Origin: Beaufortia kweichowensis
Taxonomy: Eukaryota; Chordata; Actinopteri; Cypriniformes; Gastromyzontidae
Assembly: GCA_019155185.1 (NCBI GenBank)
Contig: CM032813.1
Coordinates: forward strand, 4,695,001 to 4,759,000
DNA length: 64,000 bases
Reading direction: 5' to 3'
Position numbers and translations under genes: made by a program. Numbering within the stretch: the first letter of the stretch is position 1; every line of letters starts with the position of its first letter. Below, piece by piece: positions 24,819 through 37,080 of this stretch. A model generated the notes under the pieces. The model was not told the origin of the DNA and made no database searches. It was given only the letters and a program-made list of their open reading frames with translations.

Positions 24819-25181
24819 TGTCTGAGATTTCAACATTAACATTAAGCAGTATTTTTACAGCTCTTTACTGTATTGTTTCATTTTGTGTCTATTGTGATTT
24901 CTCCTGAGGGGAAACATCTGAGACGAAGTTGTTTCTTAAATGAAACACAAATGAGAACTCCACTGAGTCTCTAGAGCTATAAAAGAGCAACCTCTGGGCA
25001 ATGAAACGTTCCTCTGGGAAGAACCGTAGCTGTTCTTCCAGAAAACAGCAACTCTTATCGCTGGCTTGTAGCAGTTGATCTGATGTGGAAGTGACTCAGA
25101 CGCAGCAACAGTATAAACTCGCTCTGCCCCGAGAGAGCAAAGTTCAACCACACAGTCAGAGCAAAAAACATTCCTTAACAA

Positions 25182-25183
<2 letters not shown>

Positions 25184-25220
<37 letters not shown>
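25184..25220. repeat. (GT)n microsatellite, 37 bp
   Basis: A perfect GT run followed by a G-rich stretch (GGGGGAGGAGG). Alternating purine-pyrimidine sequence of this kind can adopt Z-DNA. Confidence 0.95.
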
Positions 25221-25222
<2 letters not shown>

Positions 25223-25545
25223 GGAGGAGGTCTGTCTTTTCTCCCTGGCCTGTTTCCTATGTCGGGTCTGTTGTGTCTGCTGATAAGACTCTGGTCTCTG
25301 GGAGACTGAAGGCTGTGGCCAGTCTGTACACAGATTGTGTTTGTTCGTCTGATATGTGTGTGTTCAGACAGGAGATTGAGCGAGAGTGTGTATGCGTGGG
25401 GCTACCATACCAAAAATAAACATTCTGTAAATTAGCCCCTCCCTCTGTGTGAAATCTTTATTTCATGGAATAAATACACTCAGGTTTGTTTGATATATTA
25501 GTGAGACGTCTCATAGACTTACATTGTTGTAGTACTAAGCTAATA

Positions 25546-25770
25546 ATATGTAACCCTGCCGGTGAAAACCCAGCAAAAATCCTTTTTTTTGTCATTTACT
25601 TTTTTACATGAAATCATCATACATACTTTAAAGAACATCCTGTGAAAGTATAACCTTGATATCTGTAATACTGGCTGAGTAAGGCCATGTCAATGATTGA
25701 AATCAATCTTGGATTCTCCTAATCTCATGATTATAAGACTTTAGCCTGGTTTTCAAAGACAGGGTCATAT
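25546..25770. mobile_element. 225-bp GACCCTG-type MITE, copy 3
   Basis: The left end reads ATATGTAACCCTGCCGGTG and the right end GACAGGGTCATAT. The inner parts of the terminal repeats are AAAACCCAGC on the left and GACTTTAGCCTGGTTTTC on the right. Length matches copy 1 (2585-2808). It lies 0.7 kb downstream of copy 2 in the same orientation. Confidence 0.85.
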
Positions 25771-25774
25771 ATCT

Positions 25775-27470
25775 TCTAAACATCTAAACCAAAGGCACAT
25801 AGACCGGTTGACATTATTAGATTTAAAAACATGATTTGTTTACCTTTGTTTTTTATTTTCAAGGATGCCCTTAAATGCCTTCACGAGTTTGTTTTTCACT
25901 GTAAAATTTACCCAAATTTTGCTGTCACACGGATATTCAAACCTGTATACACACAGAAACACTCAATTTCAATTATTCCCAAAAGAAAGAAACATCGCAA
26001 TGAATTCTGGGGTGGACGGGTGCCATGAAAGGGGGGTTAAAAAGTGTGTGTGTCAAGATGATCGTTCTGTCTAACTATTCATCCTCACTAATCTCTTTAA
26101 AGGCAGGAGCAGGTTTAATTGCCAATAGCTGTTGCATATTTAAAAGATTTAATTTAGCCTGTTTGCGAAGGAGCGGCGAGAAGCAGTGCAAGCCTTTGTT
26201 TTGTGACGCGTGTGTGTGTGTGTATTTGTGTGCGTGTGACATGTGGCAGCCCTACAGACAGCAGGTGAGGCCAGGCGTGCTTGAATGGCGCAAGATAAGA
26301 CAGGCTTCTTTTCTGCTCAGATGGTCGGTCATTATCACGCCACACCACTCATTAACAAACACACATTTGCATCTCTACTATTCATTATTCCTCTTTTCTC
26401 ATTCTGTGGCCTGATCCTGTCCATCGCTTCCCCGTCTTTCTGCCCTCATCACCTCTCTTCTTTGTGTTTTTCTTTTCTTTCTCTCTCTCTGGCTTTCTTT
26501 TTGACTGTGGAGGAAAAGTTTATTTTTTCTTCATCTTCATGTTGGTCCAGTCTTTTATATTTTTTATTTATTTGATACATGAATATTGGCATTTTGTAAT
26601 ATTTACCACACGTCAAACTCCAAACCCAACGACAGTGGTCTGTGTGGCATGTTTGTTATATTTGAAATTTCTTATTCCTGTGATTAGAAATAGCTTGAAA
26701 TTGAAGTTGTACTCTTAAAGCTCATGTTTAGCTCATGTTTGACACTAGTATTTAAAAATGATGAAACATTCGCTATGAACTTGTGAAACTGGATGCAGAG
26801 TTTTTGCATTTGTTTTTCTGTCTCTCAATTTCTCTTTTTTTCTACAGTATCCTCCTCTGTGGTAAAAATTCATAAAGCCGTTCAATCAAATCTGTCACTT
26901 TTATTATTTCACCTCAGAGGAACGTCACCTCAAACATGCTCTTTAATGAGTCATGGGGGAAAGGTGATATGAATTATTAATCCTCAATCATCATAGCCAA
27001 AATGAATTAAAAAGTTTCTAAATTATATCAACTCTTACAGAAATTCTAACGTTTAATCTATTAGTTCGTCTTTTTGTCTTTTTGTTTGGACTGATATTTG
27101 GATGAAGGTAAAGATAGATTCTGGCAACTCTAAGACTCAAACTCTAAGAGTTTGTAGACAGATCAACAGGTTCATCATGACTGGCAGCTGAAGAGCTCCT
27201 GACCATCAGTGATGCTGAATGGAGTTCACTATTTGCCCTCAAGCCATTGTCAGCACTCATAGCACTTATCTTTTAAGAGTGAAAACGTTTTATTTAACAT
27301 AAGAATCGGAGATGACAGGTAGAGAAGATGGGAAACAGATTTAAACTCGCGGATTTCAACTCACAGTGTCCGTATAAGCACTACAGCTCATGTCAGAACA
27401 CACAGGCTGACCAATAGGCCACAGCTCATGTTTTTCAATCATTTTGCTTAAGCTTCAATCTGTAACTTTT
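25775..27470. other. noncoding DNA, no gene recognised
   Basis: Open frames of up to 129 codons (26025-26414 plus) cross GT- and CT-rich sequence and have no recognisable domain. A minor direct duplication of AGCTCATGTTT occurs near 26719-26741. The block 26880-27000 (AATGAGTCATGGGGG, ATTATTAATCCTC) may be conserved. Confidence 0.45.
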
Positions 27471-27573
27471 GCTGTAGATTGTCACCTCTGAAATATAAAA
27501 TTCAGGTTCTTTTACATATTTATCTTTACATGGGTTAATGTAAATGTTGTCAAAATTTGCATAAGCAGTCCCA

Positions 27574-27702
27574 ACAGCTCAAATTATAAATGAAATAATT
27601 TGTAATATAAATTATAAGCTTAACGTTGTGAATCGGGGGACATTTTTATGCATAACTGATACACAGTATCTCATGGAGTTGCAATACACAGTTAACACAG
27701 AC
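27574..27702 (+). repeat. dispersed repeat pair, member 1
   Basis: Shares CAGCTCAAATTATAAAT, ATTATAAGCTTAA, a TGCATAA...TGTATC-like segment and TTGCAATA(C/G)AC with the sequence at 37783-37935, in the same order and orientation. Non-coding. The family was not identified; two copies with indels point to an old interspersed element. Confidence 0.55.
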
Positions 27703-27834
27703 TAGAATATTATTATATTAAGTTATTATATTATTCAATTGATAAAATTAGATATATATTTAGAGTGTTTTTCTCACTTTTCTCTTTCTGTCTCTCTCTC
27801 TCATCTGACCTCAGCAGCGTGTCATGGCTCTCAG

Positions 27835-28240
27835 ATTTCTCCACTATGCATTTTGTTCCCCTCACAAAGCTGCACATGTTTGCGGTCAGCTTGATGGGAA
27901 TTGAAATGTCATTCTTCTCTAATTACGGTTTGTTGTTTGTCTTCAGTAGGGTGGAGAGAAGGGTCCTGTGGTCAGAGACGGAGGGGGTGGCTGTCGGTGT
28001 CAGCGGACCCAGCGAGCCGAGCGCACATTGCCAGCGAGCTGTTGGTTTGTTGCATGGCAATAAAGCCGCTCGACCCTTTCAGCTCACCCGCTCAAATCCC
28101 ACACTCCACCTCCTCTCTTCCTCGCCCCCTTTCAATAGCGGGATGGATCGCGATTAACCCCGGACAGTAAATCAATTAATCAACTGAAGCATTGTGGGTA
28201 TTTGTGGTAAAATGGCCAGCTGACCTATGTGTCTGTGCAG
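27835..28240. promoter_or_regulatory. candidate conserved noncoding element
   Basis: Balanced, CpG-containing block with TCTAATTACGG, CAGCGAGCCGAGCGC, GGATCGCGATTAACC and TAAATCAATTAATCAACTG. Two overlapping plus-strand frames (130 and 89 codons) run through it in different registers. Neither shows a recognisable domain, though a CTTCAG/TAG followed by GGTGGAGAG could be read as an acceptor. I favour regulatory DNA. Confidence 0.35.
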
Positions 28241-28505
28241 TCACAGGACAATACAGTCGACTGTCCCAAACCCGCACAAAGAGTGTTTTGTTCACGCGTG
28301 GAGCGTGAGGTAAGCAGCGAGGAAGACATCCTTCATCTCGGACTCCTCTCTGCGCACGCCGTAAGCAGATTTAGTGCTGTAGAGTTATGTTCTAGAGACT
28401 CACTGAACTCAAGAGCTATATTTTCACAGTTCTTCTTTTTGGGATGAGTTACGGCACATGTGCTTAATGAATTAAAACATGTTTGAAAAGTTTTTTCGGT
28501 CGTAA

Positions 28506-28645
<140 letters not shown>

Positions 28646-28649
28646 ATCA

Positions 28650-29380
28650 GTAGCTTAAAAACCATCTCTAGAGAAGACACGAAAACGTGTTTACGTTGGA
28701 TACTGGAGCACTGGATAAAAGCGTATAGGCCACATTGATCTGATGACAAGGAGAGAACACGGGGCGGAATGACCTCACAAACCAAATCTCATCTCCAACT
28801 CTCAAAAACAAATATATCTGCATAAACAAGCAATCTGCTGTCAGACACATGAGTTTAACAGACACAACAACAGAGGAAATTATAGACATGCAGATGAGAG
28901 GTTTCATGTGGTCTTTTAGTTTGATTAGACAATGGAAAAGCATAAAATCCGTCTGTAATCTATGTCCCATGTCAGATTTTGTCATTGAGCGGTCAGACTG
29001 AGTTTTATGGCTGTTGTAATACAGAACTTTTACAGAAGTTTCTGCTATAAACTTGAGCTAAATGGGAGCTTTAATAACAATGCATGCTTGAAACACATTT
29101 TCCTATTCTCATTAAAGCTTTCTGTTTGTTTGTGGTGTTTACTAGTGCATTTTACAGTCTGTATTATAGTGTTCCTGCATTTAACCGCTGCACGGCTGTG
29201 CCGTAGAAGGCTGTAGCTTGGGAGATTGTAATGCGTGTTTGTGTATGTGTGTGAAGTGAGCTTAAATTAGTTGCAGTACAGATTTACAGTACTTTAACAG
29301 ATAATCATCCCTAAATTTACTAAATGTATTATATGTAAATGTGTAGCGCAGTGTGTGCGTGTCAGCATCCTCACTGCGCT
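28650..29380. other. noncoding DNA, no gene recognised
   Basis: No domain-bearing frame, transposon end or RNA gene was recognised. The 105-codon minus frame at 28668-28985 is antiparallel to nothing known and is unsupported. Confidence 0.5.
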
Positions 29381-29384
29381 GTAT

Positions 29385-29660
29385 TGATATTCAGATGTTT
29401 ATCGTGAGAGATTCCTGCAGGGGTCTTTAATGTGCCGTTGTGATAAGTTGCATAGTGAAGGCCACGAAGCATGTAAACGGCTGTCAGGGGATCGGCGCCT
29501 CTGATCCGCCCTGTCAGAGCAGAATTGAGTTAGCACGTTGCTCTTCCAGGTTATCTGATACAGGGAGATGTGTACACAAATGATGCTTCGCTCGCCGGGG
29601 CTTAAACAAGCGCTTCTTCACGCGCTGTGGATTTGAAGACGTGATTAAAGAACGATTGTG
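29385..29660. promoter_or_regulatory. candidate conserved noncoding element with GATC dyad
   Basis: GC-richer block than its surroundings, with CCTGCAGGGGTCTTTAATG, GTTAGCACG, GGTTATCTGATACAGGG and GGGGCTTAAACAAGCGC. An imperfect dyad occupies 29481-29517: CTGTCAGGGGATC faces GATCCGCCCTGTCAG. No open frame fits. Interpreted as enhancer-like. Confidence 0.4.
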
Positions 29661-29664
29661 ATTT

Positions 29665-32205
29665 TTTTTTACTTCCCGAGAGGACTAGATTGACATCAAA
29701 AGCGGTTATAGGTAGATATAAGGGAATTTAACAAGTGTTGGCAGTCCTAAAGGACAGTTTATGAGTTGTTACTCAAAAATAGGTTGTTGAGATATGTTAA
29801 TGTGCCTTTTTACTCATGGGAACAATCTTATTATGGGGTTATTGCCTTTTACTTTTTATTTAGGGTTTTTATAGATGTTGTATTCCACTTTGGCAAACAC
29901 GTGTTTACGCATTCGTCTTAACACAGCAGACTAAAAGCTAGATTACAGTAAACCGAGTCTTTCCACAGGCAGGTGTGTTGACTCCGACAGCATGTGTTTG
30001 TGTGAAAAGCATCTATCAGCTCTTTAGATAACTGCGCTGCCCTGACAGCTCAACCTGTGGTGTGTTTAATGTAGATTGTACGAACTGATGCCCACACAAC
30101 GTCTGCCACACGAGAGACAATTGTAAACAGTTTAATCCTCCCTATCTTAAACATATACATACCTCCACTCTCATTCAATCTCTCTCTCTCACTGGGACTC
30201 TTGACCATGAAACCGCATCTATGCAATATATTCCACTGTTTATAGGAGAATTTGACGTATATAGTTTGTCTTCTCAGCAGGGCAGAAGTTGCCGTCTAGA
30301 GCGCACAGAGGTCTGCGAGGCAGAGCGGCAACATGAGAAATATTGAGATTAATGCATCCGGCATTTTACCTGTATTCTTTCCAACGTAACTCATTCCCTG
30401 CCTCAGTGAAAATGCATTGCAACTGAAAACAGTATTCATGAAGGATGCACAAAATATGTTGTTTATGCAGACTAGAGTTAGATGTTTAAATGGGCAGTTC
30501 TGAAAGGGATATTTTGGCAACTTGGACAAGAGTGTGAGTCCCAGTGTTTTTTCTCACGAGTGCCAAACCACCCTGTTATAGACACCTTGCGCATGCCTTT
30601 TACTCTTGTAATCACTGACTGTCTGAGTTCTCCCGGCCAGTTCATTAAAGGAGTAAATATTTCCGTTTGGAATGGGGCAAGAACCTGGAGAGCGTCCAGA
30701 GAGCTCTCAAAGCAAGGCATGAACCCACAACTAAAACAACTATTACAGCCTACCTCGCTGCCAAGGTCTACCGATTTATTTAGCCAACAGAAACCCTAAA
30801 AGTAGATACTGGAACATCCAAACATCGGGTATGCTGTGAAACCGAGCTTTGGAAATACACAGTCTTCCTTGTGTGTGTTAAACAACGTGGATAATTATAA
30901 TAAAAATGAACATTTTGTCAGCCTCACAGGAAATGTGGCTGAAACGTGAACGGGGCCCAGATCAGAAGTAGCAGACCCCCGTGAGGATAAACGTAGTTGA
31001 AGAAATGGAGAAAAGAGCCAGAAGTAAATGGAAGAATACGTTATTCAGCTGTGATTAAATAGTAGTTTTGTTCAGCCTCTGTCCAGATGTTGAGTCTATG
31101 TATTTTATTTTTACATTCTTGGCCTCTGGCCCGTATATATTTTGGATACGGTCGGGAGTATATAATATCAGTGGAAAATGATGTGGTCTGGTACCTTTTA
31201 AATAACATTTCCGCCTTTTTGTGCTGCTTTCTTGTTTTTCTTTCCATGTTTTCTTTTATTTTGGAATCAGGTCGGAGAGGTGCCGTTTAAAAATGTGCTG
31301 AAAGTGGAGAGAGTTTTGAGCGCTAAGGGATTGAAACACATTCCCGCTCGCTTCCTGGAAGCTCTGGCCACCTTTTAACCCTTCTCTGAAAATATACGAG
31401 ATAAAGAGGAGGAAACTGGAGGTCCTGGACTGAGAAGGTCAAACCGGTCGGCCTAATGTCCAGCTGATTGTTTTCAATGTGGCTGGAGAAAAAGATCTTT
31501 TACAGGCGATTATAGGTGAAGTCACTATACTTGGTAGCACAGCTATTACAGAAGAGGAAATTTGTGCCCCAGATCTTGTTTTTCCAATTTCCTTTTCTTT
31601 TTTTTGATTTACTTCAGGACAAATTTGAAGAGAAGCAGGGAAAAATCAGCGCAAGAGAAGTTAATTGAGTCGTAACAGTGTGGTACACTCCTGGGACGAC
31701 GTATAAAACTCAAACCCTGAGGTCTGGCCGCAAACCCGCTTTCTTCAGAGCACACACACACACGTGGCCCTTTGAGCTTAGGTGACTAAATGAAACGATG
31801 AGAGGAACTGAAAGGTGGCCTGGTTTTGAGGTTTTCATGACTTTGAGGGGACAGTGTTTGTCTGTGCAGAATGTGTTTCTTTACTTCAGTTGATGAATTT
31901 ATTGGCTGGTGAATGTCATGCATGCTTTGAGGTGGTCGAGGAGTGGATTTGCATTAGTGTAGTGCTAGCAAAGAGCTGGATTTTGGCTCCACAGGTGATC
32001 AAAAGTTATTTTGCCACACAAGGAAAGAAACAGACAGAATCTGCTTACATAATTATACCTATAATTAGACATAATTATATTTTTAGGGTAAAGACCTATG
32101 CGTTGTGCATACAGTATTGTTACAGCTAAAGAGTATTGTTAGGCAGAAAATGCATGCTTTTAACTATTTTTGTATGATAGCATTATGTTTACTATGCCTT
32201 GTTGC
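29665..32205. other. noncoding DNA, no gene recognised
   Basis: Includes frames of 105 codons (30482-30799 plus), 80 codons (30478-30720 minus) and others that overlap antiparallel, without recognisable domains. The block at about 31300-31720 is better composed and may be conserved. Confidence 0.45.
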
Positions 32206-32210
32206 TTTTC

Positions 32211-32462
32211 TTAACCTAATAACTGTCACTGCTTGTATTGAGCATACACATGACAATGCAAATCCAAACTACAATTTACATTTTTTTTAGCTATTATATA
32301 TATTTTTTACATTTTAAAATCTTTTAATTTTTTAATTATGAAAATTTGTTAAATATTTATTTTTAAGTCTTAGACCTTTCCATCAGTATAGTTTGTCTAT
32401 AGTTTGAAATATTTAAGTGAATAGTAAAATTACCTGTGGATCGGTGACAGCTAACAGGTTAA
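32211..32462 (+). mobile_element. TTAA-flanked MITE (piggyBac-like), copy C, complete but shorter
   Basis: The left end reads TTAACCTAATAACTGTCAC and the right end GTGACAGCTAACAGGTTAA, with TTAA on both sides. Internal matches to the other copies include GAGCATACACATGA, GTCTTAGACCTTTCCATC and ACCTGTGGATCGGTGACAG. At 252 bp it has small internal deletions relative to copy B. Confidence 0.88.
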
Positions 32463-32509
32463 ATAATTACTTTATGATTAAAATATTAAGGACATATATC
32501 ATTAACACA

Positions 32510-32600
32510 GTTTCATCCGAAGTGACTTACAGTGCATTGAAGGCGTGTGTATGTGTGCTCCTCAAAAAATGAACCCATTTCCTCTGTATTTTGTGCAGTG
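32510..32600 (-). repeat. eroded SINE fragment, minus strand
   Basis: ATCCGAAGTGACTTACAGTG followed by CATT is the reverse complement of the conserved teleost SINE 3' domain seen at 21915-22045 (GAATGCACTGTA...CGCTTTGGAT). Further right, GTGCTCCTCAAAAAATGAAC then CCAT is a plausible but decayed match to the region complementary to the B box. An old copy. Confidence 0.5.
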
Positions 32601-32970
32601 AAATACATCATAGATATGTAAACGGATCTGTTTATACATTATTTAGTGTGTTTTAGTATACAGACGGAAAGCAGTACTGAATGAGTAATGAGCATCTTTA
32701 AAAAAAAACAGTTAAAAGCTTGACGATTATATTCTTACTACTTAAGCTCTAATAAGGTACATGTACATTATTTTTTTATAATTATTTTTTTATGTCTCAT
32801 GCATTTACAAATAAACAGCATTTGAACTTATACATATAGTTGGTAATTATGAAGAGAAAAAGAATCCACAGAGAGTCCATATGCCTTGGAAGGGAACTTC
32901 ATAGGGAACAGGAAGTAAACAGATGTGCTAAAGGTCGAGAAACTCTGAGAAATTGTGTGCATTGCAGCAG

Positions 32971-32996
32971 GAGAGAGAGAGAGAGAGAGAGAGAGG
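32971..32996. repeat. (GA)13 microsatellite
   Basis: A perfect 26-bp GA run. Confidence 0.95.
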
Positions 32997-33163
32997 GTCA
33001 GCAGCTGTATGAAGCCTGAGTTAGTGATAAACACCTGAAAACAGATCTCAACTTTCTTTTATTTGGAGCGCTAATGGAAGACTGTTGCCAGGAGTGGGAG
33101 CTCCCCGGTGCATTGCGTCTGCTGAGAGAGTGTCTGTGCCTGCCACTCCAATTAAAGCAATCT

Positions 33164-33168
<5 letters not shown>

Positions 33169-33206
<38 letters not shown>
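33169..33206. repeat. (GA)19 microsatellite
   Basis: A perfect 38-bp GA run, 172 bp beyond the previous one. The intervening sequence is unique. Confidence 0.95.
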
Positions 33207-33208
<2 letters not shown>

Positions 33209-33209
33209 C

Positions 33210-35700
33210 AGAAGAGACGCATCTGGATCCAAAGCTCTTTCCCAGCCAAGTCACAATTGTTTAGTCTGAAAGAAGAAGAGTGTCAGGGGGAAAAGGATCT
33301 GTGTGTGCATGTGTGTTGGGGGGTGAGTGAGTAGGAAGAGGCAACAGAACGGTATATGTACATGTTGTTGTAGGGCATGTGTGGTTGATGAGTTTATAAA
33401 ATGTGATGTCTCATTTCAATAGTGCTATGAGATATGGGTTTCCAGGAGTGATTTTTGGCAAAGGAACCGCTCAGCCTGTAGTGCATTGCCAAAGGTAACA
33501 TCTGCTCGGAGGGTGGCGACACACCTACTCTCACATAGTCACACACAACCTGACACGTGCAATGTATTACTCTTGCAGATTTAATAACGCTTACAATGTG
33601 TTCCCTGAGCAAATAGCCTCTCTAATATGTCTTAGGTCTCTAACCTTACTGTACAGTAAGTACAGTATGAGCAATAGTAAGAAAAGAAATTCACTTCTCT
33701 ATATGTAACTTTTGCTTTTTATTGGTAGTGGGTGTTGGGACTATATCAGGACTATATTGGACAGACAGAGAGTGTTTGTATGTGTCTCTGTGTGTTTGTG
33801 TGTGTGTGTGGCATATCGCGAGCACTTCACGCTGCAGCACGCAGGCCCCGTGGAACGCAGGGGTCGAGAGGATCTGACCTTCCCCTGAGGCCTGGAGTCT
33901 GGGTCAGAGAACAGCACCACTTCCGTCACAAACAACTCGTTCATAAACACCTCTGTGTCTGACACACATACGCGCAGCATAAGAGTGTGTGTGTGCGTGT
34001 GAGTTGCGCAAGGTTCTTTGTGAAAGTGAATGCATGGGTTTGTGTGAGATTGTTAGTGTGTTTTTGCAATAGTGGGAGAGGGGTCGAGATGGCGTATGTG
34101 TGTGAGTGTTAATTGCTGTGAGCCTTCCCATGCCCTGCATTCAGCTGAGATAAATGCATGCTTTGTGGATGCACTGTGCAATCTTTGTATGTGTGTGCGA
34201 GAGATCGTGGTTGGCAGGTATGAAGGATATATAGTCACGTGAAATGATGCAAATTATAAGAATTATATGACCACAGTACACGTTTAGTCAGTATGCATTA
34301 TCAATACGGAAATTAATGTTTGCGTAGAAATACAACACTTCCTGATCTATATGTTTCAACCTTTAGTCGTCATGATTTCATCATCGTAATTATCATTGTC
34401 ATACTCACATATACTGTATATATCATGGTGTGGCCATCAACTCGCAGTGTGTTCAGAAACCAGCCAATTAAACTGAGTCCACGGGATTAGACTTAATGGC
34501 TGTAGGTAGTGGTTTCTGTTTAAAGTGGATTATCCTCAAACCAATAAATGAAAACCCCATTACAGAAACGGCGCCCATGCCTGACACTGGCCATCATCCA
34601 GCTCTGTGCCAGCTTAAATACACATCGGCCACAGTCCCAGACTCTTATTAGCCGTTTGAGGAAATGTTATATAATTCTGTGGTAGTTATCCCAAGTTCTT
34701 CAGTGCCTGAAGTAGCACTTTTGATTTCTCCGAGGGATGTAGTGGAAGTGAATTGCGTTGGTTATATTAAGTGTAGTCTTCTTTGTTAAGTATGAGGACA
34801 GAGTTTAATATTAGCTTGAGGTTTGGGATGGAGAGAGCCTAAGTGCTTGTGATGACATTTTTTAAAGATGCAAAATTTTATAGCAAAATTTATCAAAAAA
34901 AAAAGAGCATGGTGAAAGATTTACAGTATGAAGCTAAATTAATTAAATTATTATTTCTGGTGAACTATACTTGAACTATATACCAAGTTATTCCAAACCT
35001 GAAAGTTATGTTTTAGTGAAACACAAAAATAGAGTGTTTGAAAAATTGTTACACAGCTCTTGCTATTCAAGGTGACCAAAGTGACCATGTCTGTGATAAA
35101 AGAAAGTATATCTATGACTGTGGGTGTTCTTGTAGCTTAATGTAATATATAATAAACTATTGCATTAATCTTGCACTATATTGTAAACAGTTTGAAGGCC
35201 ATATGGTAGAGAAACTTTATGGAGATTAGACTTAAAAAAAAACACCCTGATATACTGTCTTATCATATGGCAAGTGCTGTTTAATGATTCTTTAAAAAAT
35301 ATTTTGAGTTCCACAGATAAATAACACCATATGTGATAGAAGCAACACAACTGTAAGTAAGTGACATCATTTCCTCCATTTCCTTATGAAATTGAGATAA
35401 ATCTTTTTACATTAAAACTCAAATTATCTTTCAACATTAAGAGGTAACACATGAATAAATCCTAAAAGACTTTCTTCATCATAATATCCTGTAAAAAATG
35501 TAAAGTTTACTTTAAAGTAAATAGCTAAAAACGAACATCTTTTGCAAATGTTAAAGGCTCCGGCGTTTTAGTTCCTGCTAAATTGGAGCTAGCCACAGGA
35601 GGTTAACATTATACAGTTAACCTTCTCGCACTCGCAGTGTATACGGTTAAACATGCATGCGTCTGCCCGGCGGCGCAAGAAAAGGTAGCAGGGTAACCGA
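33210..35700. other. noncoding DNA with GT-rich patches, no gene recognised
   Basis: GT/CA-rich, interrupted stretches lie at about 33775-33812 and 33975-34110. The opposed frames at 33732-34238 fall in these and have no domains. A weak resemblance to the AGTTCACCC-type repeat occurs at about 34955-35045 (GTTATTCCAAACCTG, GTGAAACACAAAAA). The block at 34430-34660 is better composed and may be conserved. Confidence 0.45.
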
Positions 35701-35738
35701 AGCCTAAAAGGTAAAAAGACACAGGTAATGGCTCCCTG

Positions 35739-35775
35739 ATGAAATCTGATAAAAAGCAATTGAGCAGAAGCATGC
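35739..35775 (+). promoter_or_regulatory. 37-bp duplicated core, copy 1
   Basis: Matches 38254-38290 at 34 of 37 positions in the same orientation. The shared core is TGATAAAAAGCAATTGAG followed by two variable bases and GAAGCATGC. It lies in a block without other repeat features. Sequence flanking the two copies is not similar, so this is not a simple transposon copy. A shared protein-binding core is one explanation. Confidence 0.5.
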
Positions 35776-35919
35776 GTGCTGCCTCCAGCCACACCTGAAC
35801 TGTGCGTCTGCGTGCACGTGTGTGTGTCGCCGGGGCTAATCAGCAATGCAGTGAACAGCCTTAGAGACAGGTGGACGGGTGTGGGTGTGTGTGTGTTGAG
35901 TGCGGTGGCAGGCCGGCCC

Positions 35920-36215
35920 TATGGGGGAGCTTCCAGAGGTCTAGCTAACTAATGAAGCGCAGAAAATTAAACTGGCCTCTCCTCTCCTCCTCTGGGCTGC
36001 CGCCGAGACAAAGCACTCGACTAGAGTTTCACATTTGCTAGGGTCTCATCAAAAGCACACGCTGAGGTATTTCCACCCCTGAGGGACGGCGCTCTAAATA
36101 AGAAATAATTACTCCAGCTTTTTTCAAGATGGCGTGCACGAGTTTGCTCGCATGTCTCATTTGAAAGCGCAGCGGATGAAAAGCGGTTTCCTCTCCTTTT
36201 CCTCTCTGCAGCGTT
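35920..36215. promoter_or_regulatory. candidate conserved noncoding element
   Basis: Non-repetitive balanced block: GCTAACTAATGAAGCGC, GAAAATTAAACTGGCC, AAATAAGAAATAATTACTCC, CAAGATGGCGTGCACG. Several TAAT cores and CpGs are present. No open frame of note. Confidence 0.4.
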
Positions 36216-36719
36216 CAGGAGGTCTGTTTTTCCTCAGTGGCTGCACAAATAACACAGCTGTCATTGGGAGTATCTCCCAGGTACACTTTATCTTCTCCAG
36301 TTCTTGAGAAAGAGCTTTGACCTCTATTTGCAAAGGTAACTGAGAGTGTGTTTATTGCAGCTGTGTTTTTTCCCAGTCGCAGGCAGCACGCAGATGCGGA
36401 GACGTGTGCGGCGCGTTCACACAATACACAAAACCTGCGTTATGTCAGGTATAAACTCCCCTTTTTCTGTGTGAGTGTACCTTAAAGCTTTTGGTTTCCA
36501 ATAATTTGTTAATCACTAAAGGCTGGTGTATTGTTAAAGAATGTATTTTTTTTTATAATGACAGTGTATTAGGCGCCTAAAAGCTGTCGCATCTCAAGTT
36601 ATTGTCCAAGTTATGAGATCTACAATAACCACATTTAACCTCTAATGACCAACAACTGCTTGTTATTTCAGAAGAGAGGGCTCAATTTTGTATCCGTACA
36701 ATATATGTTGTCTACCCTC

Positions 36720-37080
36720 ATTTTGGTCTTTTGTGTAGTTTGGGCGCTGTAAGGTGGACATTGTTAGCTGCCGCCGCTTTCTTATAATTGCAGTCTGAGA
36801 CCTATCGGGCCGAATAGATTGATTTTTCGTTTGCTGAACCGAGAAGCCTTGTGTATTTGACGTGAACTACAGTCTGAAAACTCCACCACCGCAAACATCC
36901 ACCCACCCCGCTGCCTTCATACAACTTTGTGTCCTCGTCAAAGCAAAATTAAAAATGAATGAAAATAAGCACAGGCACGTAAAGCCAGAAGAATGTCGCC
37001 ATTCACTGCTGTGTCTTCAATGCTCTGCCTTAACATAACAGTTTGGCTGTGCGATCTAAACAAAAAGCAACTCTAACAGC
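36720..37080. promoter_or_regulatory. candidate conserved noncoding element
   Basis: GACATTGTTAGCTGCCGCCG, TTATAATTGCAGTCTG and GAATAGATTGATTTTTCG occur in well-composed sequence, with a SOX-like ACATTGTT and a PBX-like TTGATTTT. Interpretation as enhancer is inference. Confidence 0.35.

Noticed and set aside
26025..26414. 129-codon plus-strand frame with Cys-rich centre
   Set aside because: The Cys/Val run comes from a GT-rich stretch; no metal-binding spacing or homology is seen.
34955..35045. Further copy of the AGTTCACCC-type repeat
   Set aside because: Only two short motifs agree (GTTATTCCAAACCTG and GTGAAACACAAAAA); too weak to annotate.
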